DNA of 64,000 bases, from positions 369,885 through 433,884 of the forward strand of contig NZ_JACHJU010000006.1 in the NCBI RefSeq assembly GCF_014203795.1, read 5' to 3'. The position numbers were made by a program, and so were the translations under genes. Below are positions 33,972-42,857 of this stretch, one piece after another. The stretch is from Streptosporangium album (GTDB taxonomy: Bacteria; Actinomycetota; Actinomycetes; Streptosporangiales; Streptosporangiaceae). Each line of letters begins with the position of its first letter. Position 1 is the first letter of the stretch. Under the pieces are notes generated by a model. It searched no databases. It had not been told where the DNA came from and was given only the letters and a program-made list of their open reading frames with translations.

Positions 33972-34016
33972 GCGGCGGGTGGCGCCGGCCTGAGGAAGGC
34001 CGGCGCCACCCGCCGC
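33972..34016. terminator. Strong hairpin after rmlA
   Basis: Perfect 19-bp stem GCGGCGGGTGGCGCCGGCC/GGCCGGCGCCACCCGCCGC with a 7-base loop, 17 bases past the rmlA stop on the minus strand. With the hairpin at 33888 it insulates the two convergent transcripts. Confidence 0.8.
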
Positions 34017-34032
34017 GTCGCCGGGGAGTGGA

Positions 34033-34902
34033 TCAGGCCGCACCCGCGATGCTCATGACGTACCGGCCGTAGTCGGACTTGGGGATCTCCGCCCCCAGGC
34101 GGTAGCAGGCCTCGGCGTCGATGAACCCCATGCGCAGGGCCACCTCCTCCAGGCAGGCGATGCGCACGCCCTGGCGCTCCTCCAGCGTCTGGACGTACTG
34201 CCCGGCCTGCAGGAGCGACTCGGGCGTCCCGGTGTCCAGCCAGGCGAAGCCGCGGCCGAGATCGACCAGCTTCGCCTTCCCGCGCTCCAGGTAGACCCGG
34301 TTCACGTCGGTGATCTCCAGCTCGCCGCGTGCCGACGGCTGGAGGTTCTTGGCGATGTCGATGACGTCGTTGTCGTAGAAGTAGAGGCCGGTGATCGCCC
34401 GGTTGGAACGAGGACGGGCGGGTTTCTCCTCGATCGAGATGAGGCGGCCCCGCTCGTCCGCCTCGCCGACCCCGTAGCGCTCCGGATCGCGGACCGCGTA
34501 ACCGAACAGCACGCAGCCCTGCACGTCCCTGGCGTTGTCCTCGAGCACCTGGGAGAAGTCGTGGCCGTGAAAGATGTTGTCGCCGAGGACCAGCGCCGCG
34601 GAGTCCGTGCCGATGTGGTCGGCACCGATGGTGAACGCCTGCGCGATGCCGCCCGGCTCGCTCTGTTCCGCGTAGTCGATGCTCAGCCCGAGGTGCGAGC
34701 CGTCGCCGAGAAGTCGCTGGAAATGGGGGAGGTCGATCGGTGTCGAGATGACCAGGACCTCCCGGATGCCGGCGAGCATGAGCACGGAAAGCGGATAGTA
34801 AATCATCGGCTTGTCGCTCACCGGAAGAAGCTGTTTCGAGACGGCAAGGGTTATCGGATGGAGCCTGGTTCCCGAGCCGCCTGCGAGAATGATCCCTTTC
34901 AT
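34033..34902 (-). CDS. rmlA: Glucose-1-phosphate thymidylyltransferase (VinA/DnmL role)
   Basis: 289 residues. Nucleotide-binding signature MKGIILAGGSGTRLHPIT at the N-terminus, then KPMIYYPLSVLMLAGI, ALVLGDNIFHG (metal-binding Asp), SIEEKPARP and WLDTGTPESLLQA. It couples glucose-1-phosphate with dTTP to give dTDP-glucose, the first step to the sugar. Start 34902 gives the canonical MKGI beginning, with GGGGGT about 8 bases upstream; a TTG six bases earlier is possible. It is transcribed alone and divergently from the aminotransferase. Confidence 0.93.
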   Translation of the reverse strand: MKGIILAGGSGTRLHPITLAVSKQLLPVSDKPMIYYPLSVLMLAGIREVLVISTPIDLPHFQRLLGDGSHLGLSIDYAEQSEPGGIAQAFTIGADHIGTDSAALVLGDNIFHGHDFSQVLEDNARDVQGCVLFGYAVRDPERYGVGEADERGRLISIEEKPARPRSNRAITGLYFYDNDVIDIAKNLQPSARGELEITDVNRVYLERGKAKLVDLGRGFAWLDTGTPESLLQAGQYVQTLEERQGVRIACLEEVALRMGFIDAEACYRLGAEIPKSDYGRYVMSIAGAA

Positions 34903-35064
34903 TGACAACTACCCCCATTCTAGGAATATTAATTACGCTATACATCGCGTACGGCCGGGCGCAAGCGGAGTGGTGTGAATCCGGGGTCCCATCAGGCTTT
35001 TTAGGGGTTGTAGCCCATTGTCGTCGTGATTATCTTTGGTCAGGAATCCGTAGAAAGGAAAGTC
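34903..35064. promoter_or_regulatory. Divergent promoter rmlA / sugar aminotransferase with TTTAGGGGTTG motif
   Basis: AT-rich 162-base gap. The plus-oriented TTTTTAGGGGTTGTAG motif (34998-35013) matches the motif seen at other cluster promoters, and a second GGGGT (34983-34987) lies 21 bases upstream of it. The GGGGG just before rmlA is more likely its ribosome site than an operator. A GAAAGGAAAG site precedes the aminotransferase. Confidence 0.5.
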
Positions 35065-36174
35065 ATGGCCACTCTTGTCTGGGAATACCTGCGGGAATAT
35101 GAGAATGAGCGTGAAGACATTCTCAACGCCGTCGAGACGGTCTTCGGCTCCGGACGGCTCGTTCTCGCCGAGAGCGTGCGGGCCTTCGAGGAGGAGTTCG
35201 CGGCCTATCACGGCCTGCCGCACTGCGTCGGGGTCGACAACGGCACCAACGCGATCAAGCTGGGCCTGCAGGCGATCGGCGTCAAGCCCGGCGACGAGGT
35301 GATCACCGTGTCGAACACCGCGGCGCCGACCGTGCTGGCGATCGACGGGGTGGGGGCCACCCCGGTGTTCGTGGACGTCCATCGCGAGAACTACCTCATG
35401 GACGTCGACCAGGTGGAGGCGGCCATCACGCCCCGGACCCGGTGCCTGCTGCCGGTCCACCTCTACGGCCAGTGCGTCGACATGGCACCCCTTGAGGCGA
35501 TCGCAGCCAAGCACGACCTCGTCATCCTCGAGGACTGCGCCCAGGCGCATGGTGCCCGCCACCACGGCCGGCTGGCGGGCACCATGGGGAAGGCGGCGGG
35601 ATTCTCCTTCTACCCGACCAAGGTCCTCGGCGCCTACGGAGACGGAGGCGCCACGGTCACCTCCGACGAGGTGACCGAGCAGAACCTCCGCAGGCTGCGC
35701 TACTACGGCATGGAGCAGACCTACTATGTCGTCGAGACCCCGGGCCACAACAGCCGGCTCGACGAGGTGCACGCGGAGATCCTGCGCCGTAAGCTCCGCC
35801 GCCTCGACCAGTACATCGCCGGTCGGCGCGACGTGGCCGCCCGTTACGCCGAAGGCCTCGGCGACACCGAGCTCGTCCTCCCGGCGCTGGCCGAGGGGAA
35901 CGACCACGTGTACTACGTGTACGTGGTGCGGCATCCCCGGCGCGACGACATCATCGAGGCGCTCAAGGCATACGACATCCATCTGAACATCAGCTACCCG
36001 TGGCCGGTCCACACCATGACCGGGTTCGCCCACCTCGGATACGAGAAGGGCCGGCTCCCCGTCACCGAGGAGCTGGCCGGTGAGATCTTCTCGCTGCCGA
36101 TGTACCCGTCGCTGCCCAGCGGCGTTCAGGACAAGGTGATCAGCGCTGTGCGAGAAGTGTTGTCCGCGTTGTAG
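35065..36174 (+). CDS. NDP-4-keto-dideoxyhexose 3-aminotransferase (DnrJ/EvaB-like)
   Basis: 369 residues, DegT/DnrJ/EryC1 PLP family. Key segments: GVDNGTNAIKLGLQAIGVKP, ISNTAAPT-type start of the PLP site (VSNTAAPTVLAIDGVGATPV), ILEDCAQAHGARHHGR with the PLP-stacking and Asp residues, and the PLP lysine in SFYPTKVLGAYGDGGA. The start MATLVWEYLREYENEREDIL and the stretch NISYPWPVHTMTGFAHLGY are very like the enzymes that install the 3-amino group of daunosamine and epivancosamine. This argues for a C3 amino sugar rather than the C4 amino group of vicenisamine. Its 3' end overlaps the convergent 2,3-dehydratase gene by 35 bases. Confidence 0.9.
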   Translation: MATLVWEYLREYENEREDILNAVETVFGSGRLVLAESVRAFEEEFAAYHGLPHCVGVDNGTNAIKLGLQAIGVKPGDEVITVSNTAAPTVLAIDGVGATPVFVDVHRENYLMDVDQVEAAITPRTRCLLPVHLYGQCVDMAPLEAIAAKHDLVILEDCAQAHGARHHGRLAGTMGKAAGFSFYPTKVLGAYGDGGATVTSDEVTEQNLRRLRYYGMEQTYYVVETPGHNSRLDEVHAEILRRKLRRLDQYIAGRRDVAARYAEGLGDTELVLPALAEGNDHVYYVYVVRHPRRDDIIEALKAYDIHLNISYPWPVHTMTGFAHLGYEKGRLPVTEELAGEIFSLPMYPSLPSGVQDKVISAVREVLSAL

Positions 36175-37591
36175 AAAGACTGTGCAGGCACGCGCTCAGG
36201 CTGCGTGCCTGCACATTCAGGTAGTAGCTGTGCCGCAGCAGCTCTCCGAGCTGGTGCGCGGCCACCCACCGGAAGTCGGGACGGCCGAGCCCGGGATCCC
36301 CGTCCGTCTCGATGATGAGGTAGCGGTTGCGGGCGCTGAAGAAACGTCCCCCCTCCTCCGACAGGACCGTGTCGAACCGGATCCGGTCGGGGGAGGCCCC
36401 CAGCACCTCGTCGAGGAAGGGCGGGCGCGCCTCGGCGGGCAGGTGGTCGTAGTTCTCCGGGGTGCACTGCACGGTCGGCGCCAGCTCCACCACGTCGGCG
36501 TAGCCCGGCTCGACACGCGCGTGCACCAGGGCGTGCAGCACCCCGTCGATCTGCTTGACCAGGAACGCGATGATCCCGGTGCCGACAGGCTCGATCATCG
36601 GCTGGGTCCAGCCGCCGACCTCACGGCCTCCCGCCTCGACGCTCACCCCGATGACGTCGAAGAACCTGCCGGTCTCGTGGGAGATCTTCCCGTCTGCATG
36701 GTGCCATCTGCGCAGCCCGTTGAGGGGCGTCCGCTCGGCGTGGACGTCGACCCGGGAGCGCATCTCGGTGATCCAGCTCAGGATGTCGTCGGTGTGGTGC
36801 AGCGCCCCCTCGGCAGGGTCGCAGGACCTGATCAGCGAGGTGCCGAACCCGTCGCCCACGTTCGGGGTGAACGTCCGAGCCAGGCCGGCGCCGGAGAAGG
36901 GCATGCACGACAGCACCGTCCGGGCGTCCATGTTCATCAGATCCGGTACGGTGAGCAGCTCGTGCACCTGGCCGAGGGTCAGCCAGCAGAAGCCGTCAAG
37001 GAGCTCGACGTCCTCCGTGACCTCCACGACCATGTTCCGGTTGCGCTTCTGGTAGAACCACGAACCCTGTTCCGACTGGCGGACGTCGGCTATCACGCCG
37101 TGCCGGGAGGTGTCCCGGAAGTAGTCGAGGTAGGGCACCGGCCGGCCCTGGTGCACCCGCGTGTAGTTGCTCCGGGTGGCCTGCACCGTGGGGGACAGCT
37201 GCAGGCCGTTGTGGTTGCCGGGCTCGTTCTTCGCCTGCATCAGGCAGTGCAGGACGCCGTCGAACTCCTTGACGAGGATTCCCAGGATCCCCACCTCGGG
37301 CTGGTTGATGATCGGCTGTGTCCAGTCGGCGACGGGGCTCTCCGGGAAGGAGACCTTCAGCCCTTCGACGGTGAAGAACTTCCCGCTCTGATGGCCGATG
37401 TTCCCGGTCATGCCGTCATGGTTCCAGCCGATCAACCGGTCGAGCGCGATCCGGTCCACATTCATGTAGGCATGCTCGGCGGTCTTGGCGAGCCACCGGT
37501 GAAAGTCCGCTATCTGGGCGAACTGGGTCCCTCTGGAGAGGGTGGACTCCGCGATCCTCGCCTGTATCGGCTGGAGGGAAAGTGCGGGCAT
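36140..37591 (-). CDS. NDP-hexose 2,3-dehydratase (VinD/EvaA/DnmT role)
   Basis: 483 residues made of two similar halves, as in EvaA. Each half has the motif pattern GxFFxVxGxxV...W.QP.I......G.L.....G.LH.L..A..EPG......L.PTVQ.T..NY; seen as CLMQAKNEPGNHNGLQLSPT and ALVHARVEPGYADVVELAPT, each followed by VQ and an Asn-Tyr pair. It removes the C2 hydroxyl from dTDP-4-keto-6-deoxyglucose, giving the 3,4-diketo-2,6-dideoxy sugar that is the substrate for C3 transamination. A good AAGGAG site precedes ATG 37591. It lies 10 bases downstream of the ketoreductase in the same minus-strand operon. Confidence 0.92.
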   Translation of the reverse strand: MPALSLQPIQARIAESTLSRGTQFAQIADFHRWLAKTAEHAYMNVDRIALDRLIGWNHDGMTGNIGHQSGKFFTVEGLKVSFPESPVADWTQPIINQPEVGILGILVKEFDGVLHCLMQAKNEPGNHNGLQLSPTVQATRSNYTRVHQGRPVPYLDYFRDTSRHGVIADVRQSEQGSWFYQKRNRNMVVEVTEDVELLDGFCWLTLGQVHELLTVPDLMNMDARTVLSCMPFSGAGLARTFTPNVGDGFGTSLIRSCDPAEGALHHTDDILSWITEMRSRVDVHAERTPLNGLRRWHHADGKISHETGRFFDVIGVSVEAGGREVGGWTQPMIEPVGTGIIAFLVKQIDGVLHALVHARVEPGYADVVELAPTVQCTPENYDHLPAEARPPFLDEVLGASPDRIRFDTVLSEEGGRFFSARNRYLIIETDGDPGLGRPDFRWVAAHQLGELLRHSYYLNVQARSLSACLHSLSTTRTTLLAQR

Positions 37592-37601
37592 GGAGGGCTC
37601 C

Positions 37602-38525
37602 TTAACGGTTCAACGATTTCCACATGTCCTGGATCGATTCGGCCAGGCCGATCCCGGGCTGCCAGGCCAGCAGCTCCCGGGCGAGGGTGATGTCCGCCCG
37701 GGTCCAGTCGCCGCCCTTGCTCTCCACCTGCCCGTCGCGCTCCCGCAGCACGTCCGGCGGGAGTCCCGCCGCGGCGACGAGCAGCGCCACCAGCTCGCGC
37801 ATGCCGGTCGCGACGCCCCGCCCGATGTTGACGACCCTGCCGCGGGCGGGTGCCCCGATGGCCTTGACCACCGCGTCGGCGAGGTCCCTGACGTCGATGT
37901 AGTCACGCTGGGCGTCGGCGATGCTCAGCTCCAGCCCCTCGGCGGCCGTCGTGTCGCGGAGCTTCGCCGCGACCATGCCGAGGAAGCTCGCCTCGGTCGT
38001 GTGCGGGCCGCATACGTTGACCGCCCGTAGGACGACGCCGTCCACGTCCCCCGCGGCGAGCACGGCCTGTGACCCCGCGAGTTTCGTCCGGGCGTACGGT
38101 GTGACCGGCCGGGGGTCGACGGACTCGTCGATGAGCACCCCCGCCGGGACCGGTCCGTACTCGTGGATCGTGCCGATGTGCACCAGGCGCGGCCGGCGGG
38201 CCATCGAGCCCGCCGCCTCCACGAGCCGCTCGACGAGGTGGACGTGAGCGTAGGCCATCTCCGCCTCTTCGCGGGCCCACCCCCCGGTCGCGTTGACGAT
38301 CGCGTCCACGCCGTGCGCGTCGAAGACCTCCGCGATCTTCTGCTCGGCCGTCGCGGCGACGTCCATGGAAAGGAACGGGTGGGAGGAGACATGGGGGGCG
38401 TGGTTGCGGGCGATCGCGAGGACATCGTGCCCGTCACGCGTCAGCGCGGCGCACACCTGCCTTCCGACGCAGCCGGTCGCACCCAGGACGGCGACACGTG
38501 AGGAAGTCAACTCTTTCTCCGGCAT
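37602..38525 (-). CDS. NDP-hexose 4-ketoreductase (EvaE/DnmV-like)
   Basis: 307 residues, extended SDR. NAD(P) motif VAVLGATGCVGRQVCAAL, substrate region GTIHEYGPVPAGV, catalytic YxxxK in TPYARTKLAGSQAVL, followed by LRAVNVCGPH and RDYIDVRDLADAV. The family reduces the C4 ketone of late dTDP-deoxysugars and finishes 3-amino-2,3,6-trideoxyhexose synthesis. A C3 ketoreductase is the alternative, but the adjoining 3,5-epimerase and the 3-aminotransferase favour C4. ATG 38525 gives an N-terminus (MPEKELTSSR) just before the beta strand; the epimerase stop is 11 bases upstream. Confidence 0.85.
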   Translation of the reverse strand: MPEKELTSSRVAVLGATGCVGRQVCAALTRDGHDVLAIARNHAPHVSSHPFLSMDVAATAEQKIAEVFDAHGVDAIVNATGGWAREEAEMAYAHVHLVERLVEAAGSMARRPRLVHIGTIHEYGPVPAGVLIDESVDPRPVTPYARTKLAGSQAVLAAGDVDGVVLRAVNVCGPHTTEASFLGMVAAKLRDTTAAEGLELSIADAQRDYIDVRDLADAVVKAIGAPARGRVVNIGRGVATGMRELVALLVAAAGLPPDVLRERDGQVESKGGDWTRADITLARELLAWQPGIGLAESIQDMWKSLNR

Positions 38526-38536
38526 CCGTCCGCCCG

Positions 38537-39142
38537 TCACAGACGCCGGAAGGCGTCTTCGATCTCCAGGCACTTCTGGTACTCGGGCAGCAGGCCCGCG
38601 GCCTGTGCCTGAGCCAGGGTGGGTGCCACCGTGTCACGCTCGGACTGGATCAGGTCCAGGCCCTCGGGGATGAGCAGGCCGATCGCGGGGTCGAGGGCGG
38701 AGAGCGCGAGCTCGTTCTCCGCGATGTAGGGCGAGGACAGCATGTAGGACATCACCGTGTCGTCCTCCAGCGCGATGAAGGCGTGCCCGACGCCGGGCGG
38801 GAAGTACATCGCGCGGAACGACTCCTGGTCGAGGAGGGCGGAGTCCCATTGGCCGAACGTCGGCGACCCGACCCTGATGTCGACGATGATGTCGATCGCC
38901 TGACCACGCGCGCAGTAGACGTACTTCGCCGTGCCGGGCGGGGTGACGGTGAAATGGATTCCGCGGAGGACGCCACGCTTGGAATTGCTGTGGTTGGTCT
39001 GGGCGACCGGGAAAAGGGGGTGGCCGAGCGCCTCGACGACGGCCGCCTCCTGGAACGGGGAAACAAAAATCCCCCGCTCGTCGGGGAAGACCTGGGGGGT
39101 GAACTCGAAAGCGCCCTCGACTGCGAGACTGCGTGATTTCAT
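38537..39142 (-). CDS. dTDP-4-keto-hexose 3,5- or 5-epimerase (RmlC/EvaD/DnmU-like)
   Basis: 201 residues, RmlC-like cupin. Family motifs are FTPQVFPDERGIFVSPFQEA, QTNHSNSKRGVLRGIHFTVT (with the catalytic His in GIHF), CARGQAIDIIVDIRVGSPTF and the Tyr/Phe region MYFPPGVGHAFIALEDDT. It inverts C5, and sometimes C3, to give an L-sugar. The vicenistatin sugar is a D-hexose made without such an enzyme, so this gene is a direct sign that the attached sugar differs. It is in the minus-strand run thioesterase - epimerase - ketoreductase - dehydratase. Confidence 0.9.
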   Translation of the reverse strand: MKSRSLAVEGAFEFTPQVFPDERGIFVSPFQEAAVVEALGHPLFPVAQTNHSNSKRGVLRGIHFTVTPPGTAKYVYCARGQAIDIIVDIRVGSPTFGQWDSALLDQESFRAMYFPPGVGHAFIALEDDTVMSYMLSSPYIAENELALSALDPAIGLLIPEGLDLIQSERDTVAPTLAQAQAAGLLPEYQKCLEIEDAFRRL

Positions 39143-39162
39143 GAAATTTTCCGCCGTTCTTT

Positions 39163-39915
39163 TCAGAATTTCGCGAGTTGTTCGGAGATCAGGTCGCGCA
39201 CCGAGGCGGCGTGCGTGGTCAGAAAGAAGTGGCCGCCGGGATAGACCCGTAGTTCGAAGGGGGCGGTGGTGTGCTCGCTCCAGGCGCACACCTCCTCGAC
39301 GGTCGCCATCGAGTCGTCGTCGCCGGTGAGGGCGAAGATCGGGCAGTTCAGCCGGAGACCCGGGCGGTACCGGTAGGTCTCGGCGGCCCGGTAGTCGCTG
39401 CGCAGCGCGGGCATGATCATCCGTACGACCTCCTCGTCCCCGAAGACCTGGGCGTCGGTGCCGTTCAGCTTCTTGAGCTGGGCCAGCAGGTCGTCGTCGT
39501 CTCCCTGGTGGACCCGCTCGTCCCGGTGCCGCGAGGGCGCGCGCCGCCCTGAGGCGAAAAGGGCCAGCGGTACGGTCCCGTCGCGTTCGAGCCTTCTGGC
39601 GACCTCGAAGGCGAGGGTCGCGCCCAGGCTGTGACCGAACAGCGCGACCGGCAGATCCGTCCACGGCTCCAGTTCGCCGGCGATCCGGTCGGCGAGCTCC
39701 CCGATGTCGTCGATGGGGCTCTCGTGACGCCGGTCCTGCCGCCCCGGATATTGGATGCCCACCACGTCCACCGACGCGGGCATCGTCTGGGAGAGCGGGA
39801 AGTAGAAACTCGCCGACCCGCCGGCGTGCGGAAAACAGATCAGGCGGGTGCGGGCCTGCTCGGTCGGATTAAACCGTCTCACCCATAGGCTGGTTTTGCC
39901 GTCTACAATTGTCAT
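39163..39915 (-). CDS. Type II thioesterase
   Basis: 250 residues, alpha/beta hydrolase of the PKS/NRPS editing type. RLICFPHAGGSASFYFPLSQ near the N-terminus, nucleophile Ser in ALFGHSLGATLAFEVA, Asp in FALTGDDDSMAT, and catalytic His in YPGGHFFLTTHA. It removes stalled or wrong acyl groups from carrier proteins. First gene of the minus-strand sugar operon and divergent from the glycosyltransferase; the gap between them holds an 11-bp-spaced motif pair. Confidence 0.9.
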   Translation of the reverse strand: MTIVDGKTSLWVRRFNPTEQARTRLICFPHAGGSASFYFPLSQTMPASVDVVGIQYPGRQDRRHESPIDDIGELADRIAGELEPWTDLPVALFGHSLGATLAFEVARRLERDGTVPLALFASGRRAPSRHRDERVHQGDDDDLLAQLKKLNGTDAQVFGDEEVVRMIMPALRSDYRAAETYRYRPGLRLNCPIFALTGDDDSMATVEEVCAWSEHTTAPFELRVYPGGHFFLTTHAASVRDLISEQLAKF

Positions 39916-39977
39916 AATTGTGCTCCCTTTCCAATGTCCGCCCACAGCCGAAAATGCCAGTGAGAGGCTGGAGACTC

Positions 39978-40014
39978 AACCCCTATTTCTCCCCTGAACG
40001 GGCGGACAGGGGTT
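39978..40014. promoter_or_regulatory. CCCCT/AGGGG motif group between thioesterase and glycosyltransferase genes
   Basis: CCCC tetrads start at 39980 and 39991, exactly 11 bases apart (AACCCCTATTTCTCCCCT). On the minus strand this reads CAGGGGAGAAATAGGGGTT towards the thioesterase, whose start is 63 bases away. AACCCCT (39978-39984) is also inverted-repeated by AGGGGTT (40008-40014), facing the glycosyltransferase. Confidence 0.55.
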
Positions 40015-40083
40015 CTCCTGCGATCAACGCGCTCATAGCCTGGAGTCGGCGGCTGTCACTGCCCCGCGCTATTGGGAGGCTTT

Positions 40084-41346
40084 ATGCGTGTTCTTTTCAC
40101 GACCCTCGCGGCGACCTCGCATCTGAACAACCTGGTGCCGCTGGCCTGGGCTCTGCGGTCGGCCGGGCACGAGGTGTGCGTCGCCAGCCAGCCGAACCTC
40201 ACGGACGCGATAACCCGGACGGGTCTCACCGCGGTCTCCGTGGGAGACGAGATGGAGAAGGCGTCCGGCAACGAGACATGGAGCGACGGGACAGGCTCGC
40301 CGTACGGCCTGGGGTTCGATCTGGCCGAGACGCGCCCGGAGACACTGACGGCGGACTACGTGCGCGGGGCGCTCGCCTCGTACACCTCGACCGTCTGCGA
40401 ATACCTGACGGACCAGGCCATGGTCGACGATCTCGTGGAGTTCGCCCGCGCCTGGCGGCCCGACCTGGTGATCTGGGACTCGCTCACCTACGCCGGCCCG
40501 GTGGCCGCCAGGGCGAGCGGCGCGGCGCACGTCCGGATGCTGGTCGTCCAGGACCACTGGAACCGGATGCGCAACCTCTTTCACGAGCTTGCCGGCGACG
40601 CGGAGAGCGACCCGCTGACCGACTACCTGACGGCGAAGCTCGCCAGGTACGGCGCCGAGTTCGACGAGACGGCGGTGGTCGGTGAGGTCACCGTCGACCC
40701 GCTGCCGTCCTGGACCCGTTTCCCGCTCGGCGTGGACCGTCTTCCCATGCGTTACGTGCCCTACAACGGCGCGGCCGTCATCCCGGACTGGCTCCTGCGG
40801 CAACCGAGGCGCCCGCGTGTCTGCCTGACGCTGGGAGTGACGGGCAAGGCCTTCGGCGTTCACAACGGCGGCATATCGACCTCCGAGATGCTCGACGCGG
40901 TGGCCGCCCTCGACGTCGAGGTGATCGCCACCGTGAGTCCGGAGCAGCTGACGTCCGGCACGAGCATCCCGGACAACGTCCGGCTCTTCGACTTCGTGCC
41001 GCTGAACGCGCTCGCCCCCACCTGCTCGGCCGTCATCCACCACGGCGGCGCGGGAACGTTGGGCACCGCGCTGGTCCACGGCGTGCCGCAGCTCATCGTC
41101 CCCAGCAACATCTGGGGCGAGCCGGTCTACGCCCGAGCGCTGGCCTCCTCGGGCGCGGGCCTGGTCATCGACCCCGGCGACCTCTCCGCCGACCTGCTCA
41201 AGAGCGAGCTCCACCGGCTGCTGGAGGAACCGTCCTTCCGCGCCGGCGCCGTACGCGCGCAGCAGGAGATGGCCGCGACCCCCAGCCCCCATGATGTCGT
41301 CGGGCAACTGGAAAACCTGGTGCAGAAGCGAGGTAGCAATGACTGA
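40084..41346 (+). CDS. Macrolactam glycosyltransferase, GT1 (VinC-like)
   Basis: 420 residues, GT-B fold, of the DesVII/VinC antibiotic glycosyltransferase group. N-terminal acceptor domain starts MRVLFTTLAATSHLNNLVPL; the nucleotide-sugar half has SAVIHHGGAGTLGTALVHGV and PQLIVPSNIWGEPVYARAL. It should join the dTDP-amino sugar to the macrolactam aglycone. No DesVIII/DnrQ-type cytochrome-P450-like helper is next to it, matching VinC, which works alone. GGGAGG lies 6 bases before ATG 40084. It overlaps the exporter gene by 8 bases. Confidence 0.9.
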   Translation: MRVLFTTLAATSHLNNLVPLAWALRSAGHEVCVASQPNLTDAITRTGLTAVSVGDEMEKASGNETWSDGTGSPYGLGFDLAETRPETLTADYVRGALASYTSTVCEYLTDQAMVDDLVEFARAWRPDLVIWDSLTYAGPVAARASGAAHVRMLVVQDHWNRMRNLFHELAGDAESDPLTDYLTAKLARYGAEFDETAVVGEVTVDPLPSWTRFPLGVDRLPMRYVPYNGAAVIPDWLLRQPRRPRVCLTLGVTGKAFGVHNGGISTSEMLDAVAALDVEVIATVSPEQLTSGTSIPDNVRLFDFVPLNALAPTCSAVIHHGGAGTLGTALVHGVPQLIVPSNIWGEPVYARALASSGAGLVIDPGDLSADLLKSELHRLLEEPSFRAGAVRAQQEMAATPSPHDVVGQLENLVQKRGSND

Positions 41347-42856
41347 GAGCAGCACGCTGAAAGCAGGGCGGCGGGAGTGGGTGGGGCTCGCCGTGCTCCT
41401 CCTGCCGGCCCTGATCGTCTCGATGGACAACACCGTCCTGTTCCTCGCGGCGCCGTTCTTCAGCGCGGACCTGGAACCGACCAGCTCGCAGCTGCTGTGG
41501 ATCCTGGACTCCTACGGATTCCTGATGGCCGGCCTGTTGATCACGATGGGCGCGCTCGGCGACCGGATCGGCCGCAGGTTCCTGCTGCTGGTCGGAGCCG
41601 GAGCCTTCGGCGCAGCCTCGCTCGTGGCGGCCTTCTCCGACAGTTCCGCGATGCTGATCGCGGCGCGCGTCCTGATGGGGATCGCCGCGGCGACGCTGGC
41701 GCCGTCCACCCTGTCGCTGATCCGCAACATGTTCCACGACTCCCAGCAGCGCACCACCGCGATCGGCGCGTGGACGGCGGCCTTCGGCGGCGGTGCCATG
41801 GTCGGGCCGATCGTCGGCGGATTCCTGCTGGAGCACTACTGGTGGGGCTCGGTGTTCCTGATCAACGTGCCGGTGATGGCGCTGCTGCTCGTGCTCGGCC
41901 CGATGCTGCTGCCCGAGTTCCGCAACCCGGAGGCCGGAAGGTTCGACCTGATCAGCGCGGTGCTCTCGCTCGTCACCATGCTGGCGACGATCTACGGGAT
42001 CAAGAGGCTGGCCGAGGACGGCTTCGACTGGGTGCCGGCCGCCGCCATCGGCGCGGGAGTGATCGCGGGCGTCCTGTTCTGGAACAGGCAGCGCCGTCCC
42101 GGCTCGCTGATCGACGTCAGCCTGTTCCGCAACCGCGCTTTCAGCATGTCGATGGCCACCAACACCCTCGCCCTCTTCGCGATGGTCGGCTCCGGACTGT
42201 TCGCCGCGCAGTACCTGCAGCTCGTGCTCGGCATGCGGCCGTTCACCGCGGCCCTGTGGTCGATGGTCTCGGTCGTGGGCATGGTCGTGGCGGCCTCGGC
42301 GGCGCCCGTGCTCGTGAAGTCGATCCTGCCGGCGTACATCGTCGGCGCCGGGCTGGTGATCGCCGCGGGAGGATTCCTGCTGATCACCCAGGCGGAGGTG
42401 GGCTCCGGTCCCCTCATGATCGTCGCCGGTTCCGCGGTGATGTCGCTCGGCCTCGGCCTGGTGGTGACACTGGCCTCCGACCTGATCCTGTCGGCGGCTC
42501 CGCCCGAGCGCGCCGGCGCGGCCTCGGGGCTGTCGGAGACCGGAACGGAGCTCGGCGGCGCGCTCGGCATCGCGATCCTGGGCAGCGTCGGCACGGCCGT
42601 CTACCGCGCCCAGCTCACCGGCACCGCCCCGCCCGGCCTGCCCGCGGGGGCGGTGGACGTCGCGCGGGACACGCTCGGCGGTGCGGTCGATGTGGCCGGG
42701 CGACTGCCCGAGGACGCCGGTGCCGCGCTCCTGCGGGTGGCGCGTGAGGCGTTCACCCAGGGGATGCACCTGTCGGCGGTCACCGCCGCGGGTGTCGTGA
42801 TCGTCACGGCCGTCCTGGCCGTGGTCATGCTGCGCAAGGTGAGGACAGGTGATTGA
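41339..42856 (+). CDS. MFS drug exporter, DHA2 (14-TM) type
   Basis: 505 residues with about 14 hydrophobic helices. Motif A is in LGDRIGRRFLLLVGAGAFGA, motif C-like glycines in AFGGGAMVGPIVGGFLLEHY, and LSETGTELGGALGIAILGSV is typical late DHA2 sequence. It is a proton-driven exporter of the EmrB/QacA type, presumably for the finished macrolactam, and overlaps the glycosyltransferase gene, so both are made together. The upstream in-frame extension before ATG 41339 overlaps the glycosyltransferase further and is not membrane-like. Confidence 0.9.
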   Translation: MTESSTLKAGRREWVGLAVLLLPALIVSMDNTVLFLAAPFFSADLEPTSSQLLWILDSYGFLMAGLLITMGALGDRIGRRFLLLVGAGAFGAASLVAAFSDSSAMLIAARVLMGIAAATLAPSTLSLIRNMFHDSQQRTTAIGAWTAAFGGGAMVGPIVGGFLLEHYWWGSVFLINVPVMALLLVLGPMLLPEFRNPEAGRFDLISAVLSLVTMLATIYGIKRLAEDGFDWVPAAAIGAGVIAGVLFWNRQRRPGSLIDVSLFRNRAFSMSMATNTLALFAMVGSGLFAAQYLQLVLGMRPFTAALWSMVSVVGMVVAASAAPVLVKSILPAYIVGAGLVIAAGGFLLITQAEVGSGPLMIVAGSAVMSLGLGLVVTLASDLILSAAPPERAGAASGLSETGTELGGALGIAILGSVGTAVYRAQLTGTAPPGLPAGAVDVARDTLGGAVDVAGRLPEDAGAALLRVAREAFTQGMHLSAVTAAGVVIVTAVLAVVMLRKVRTGD

Positions 42857-42857
42857 G

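Noticed and set aside
34911..34916. GGGGG (minus strand) before rmlA considered as another copy of the cluster promoter motif
   Set aside because: It is 9 bases from the start codon, with no partner 11 bases away, so it is better explained as a ribosome binding site.
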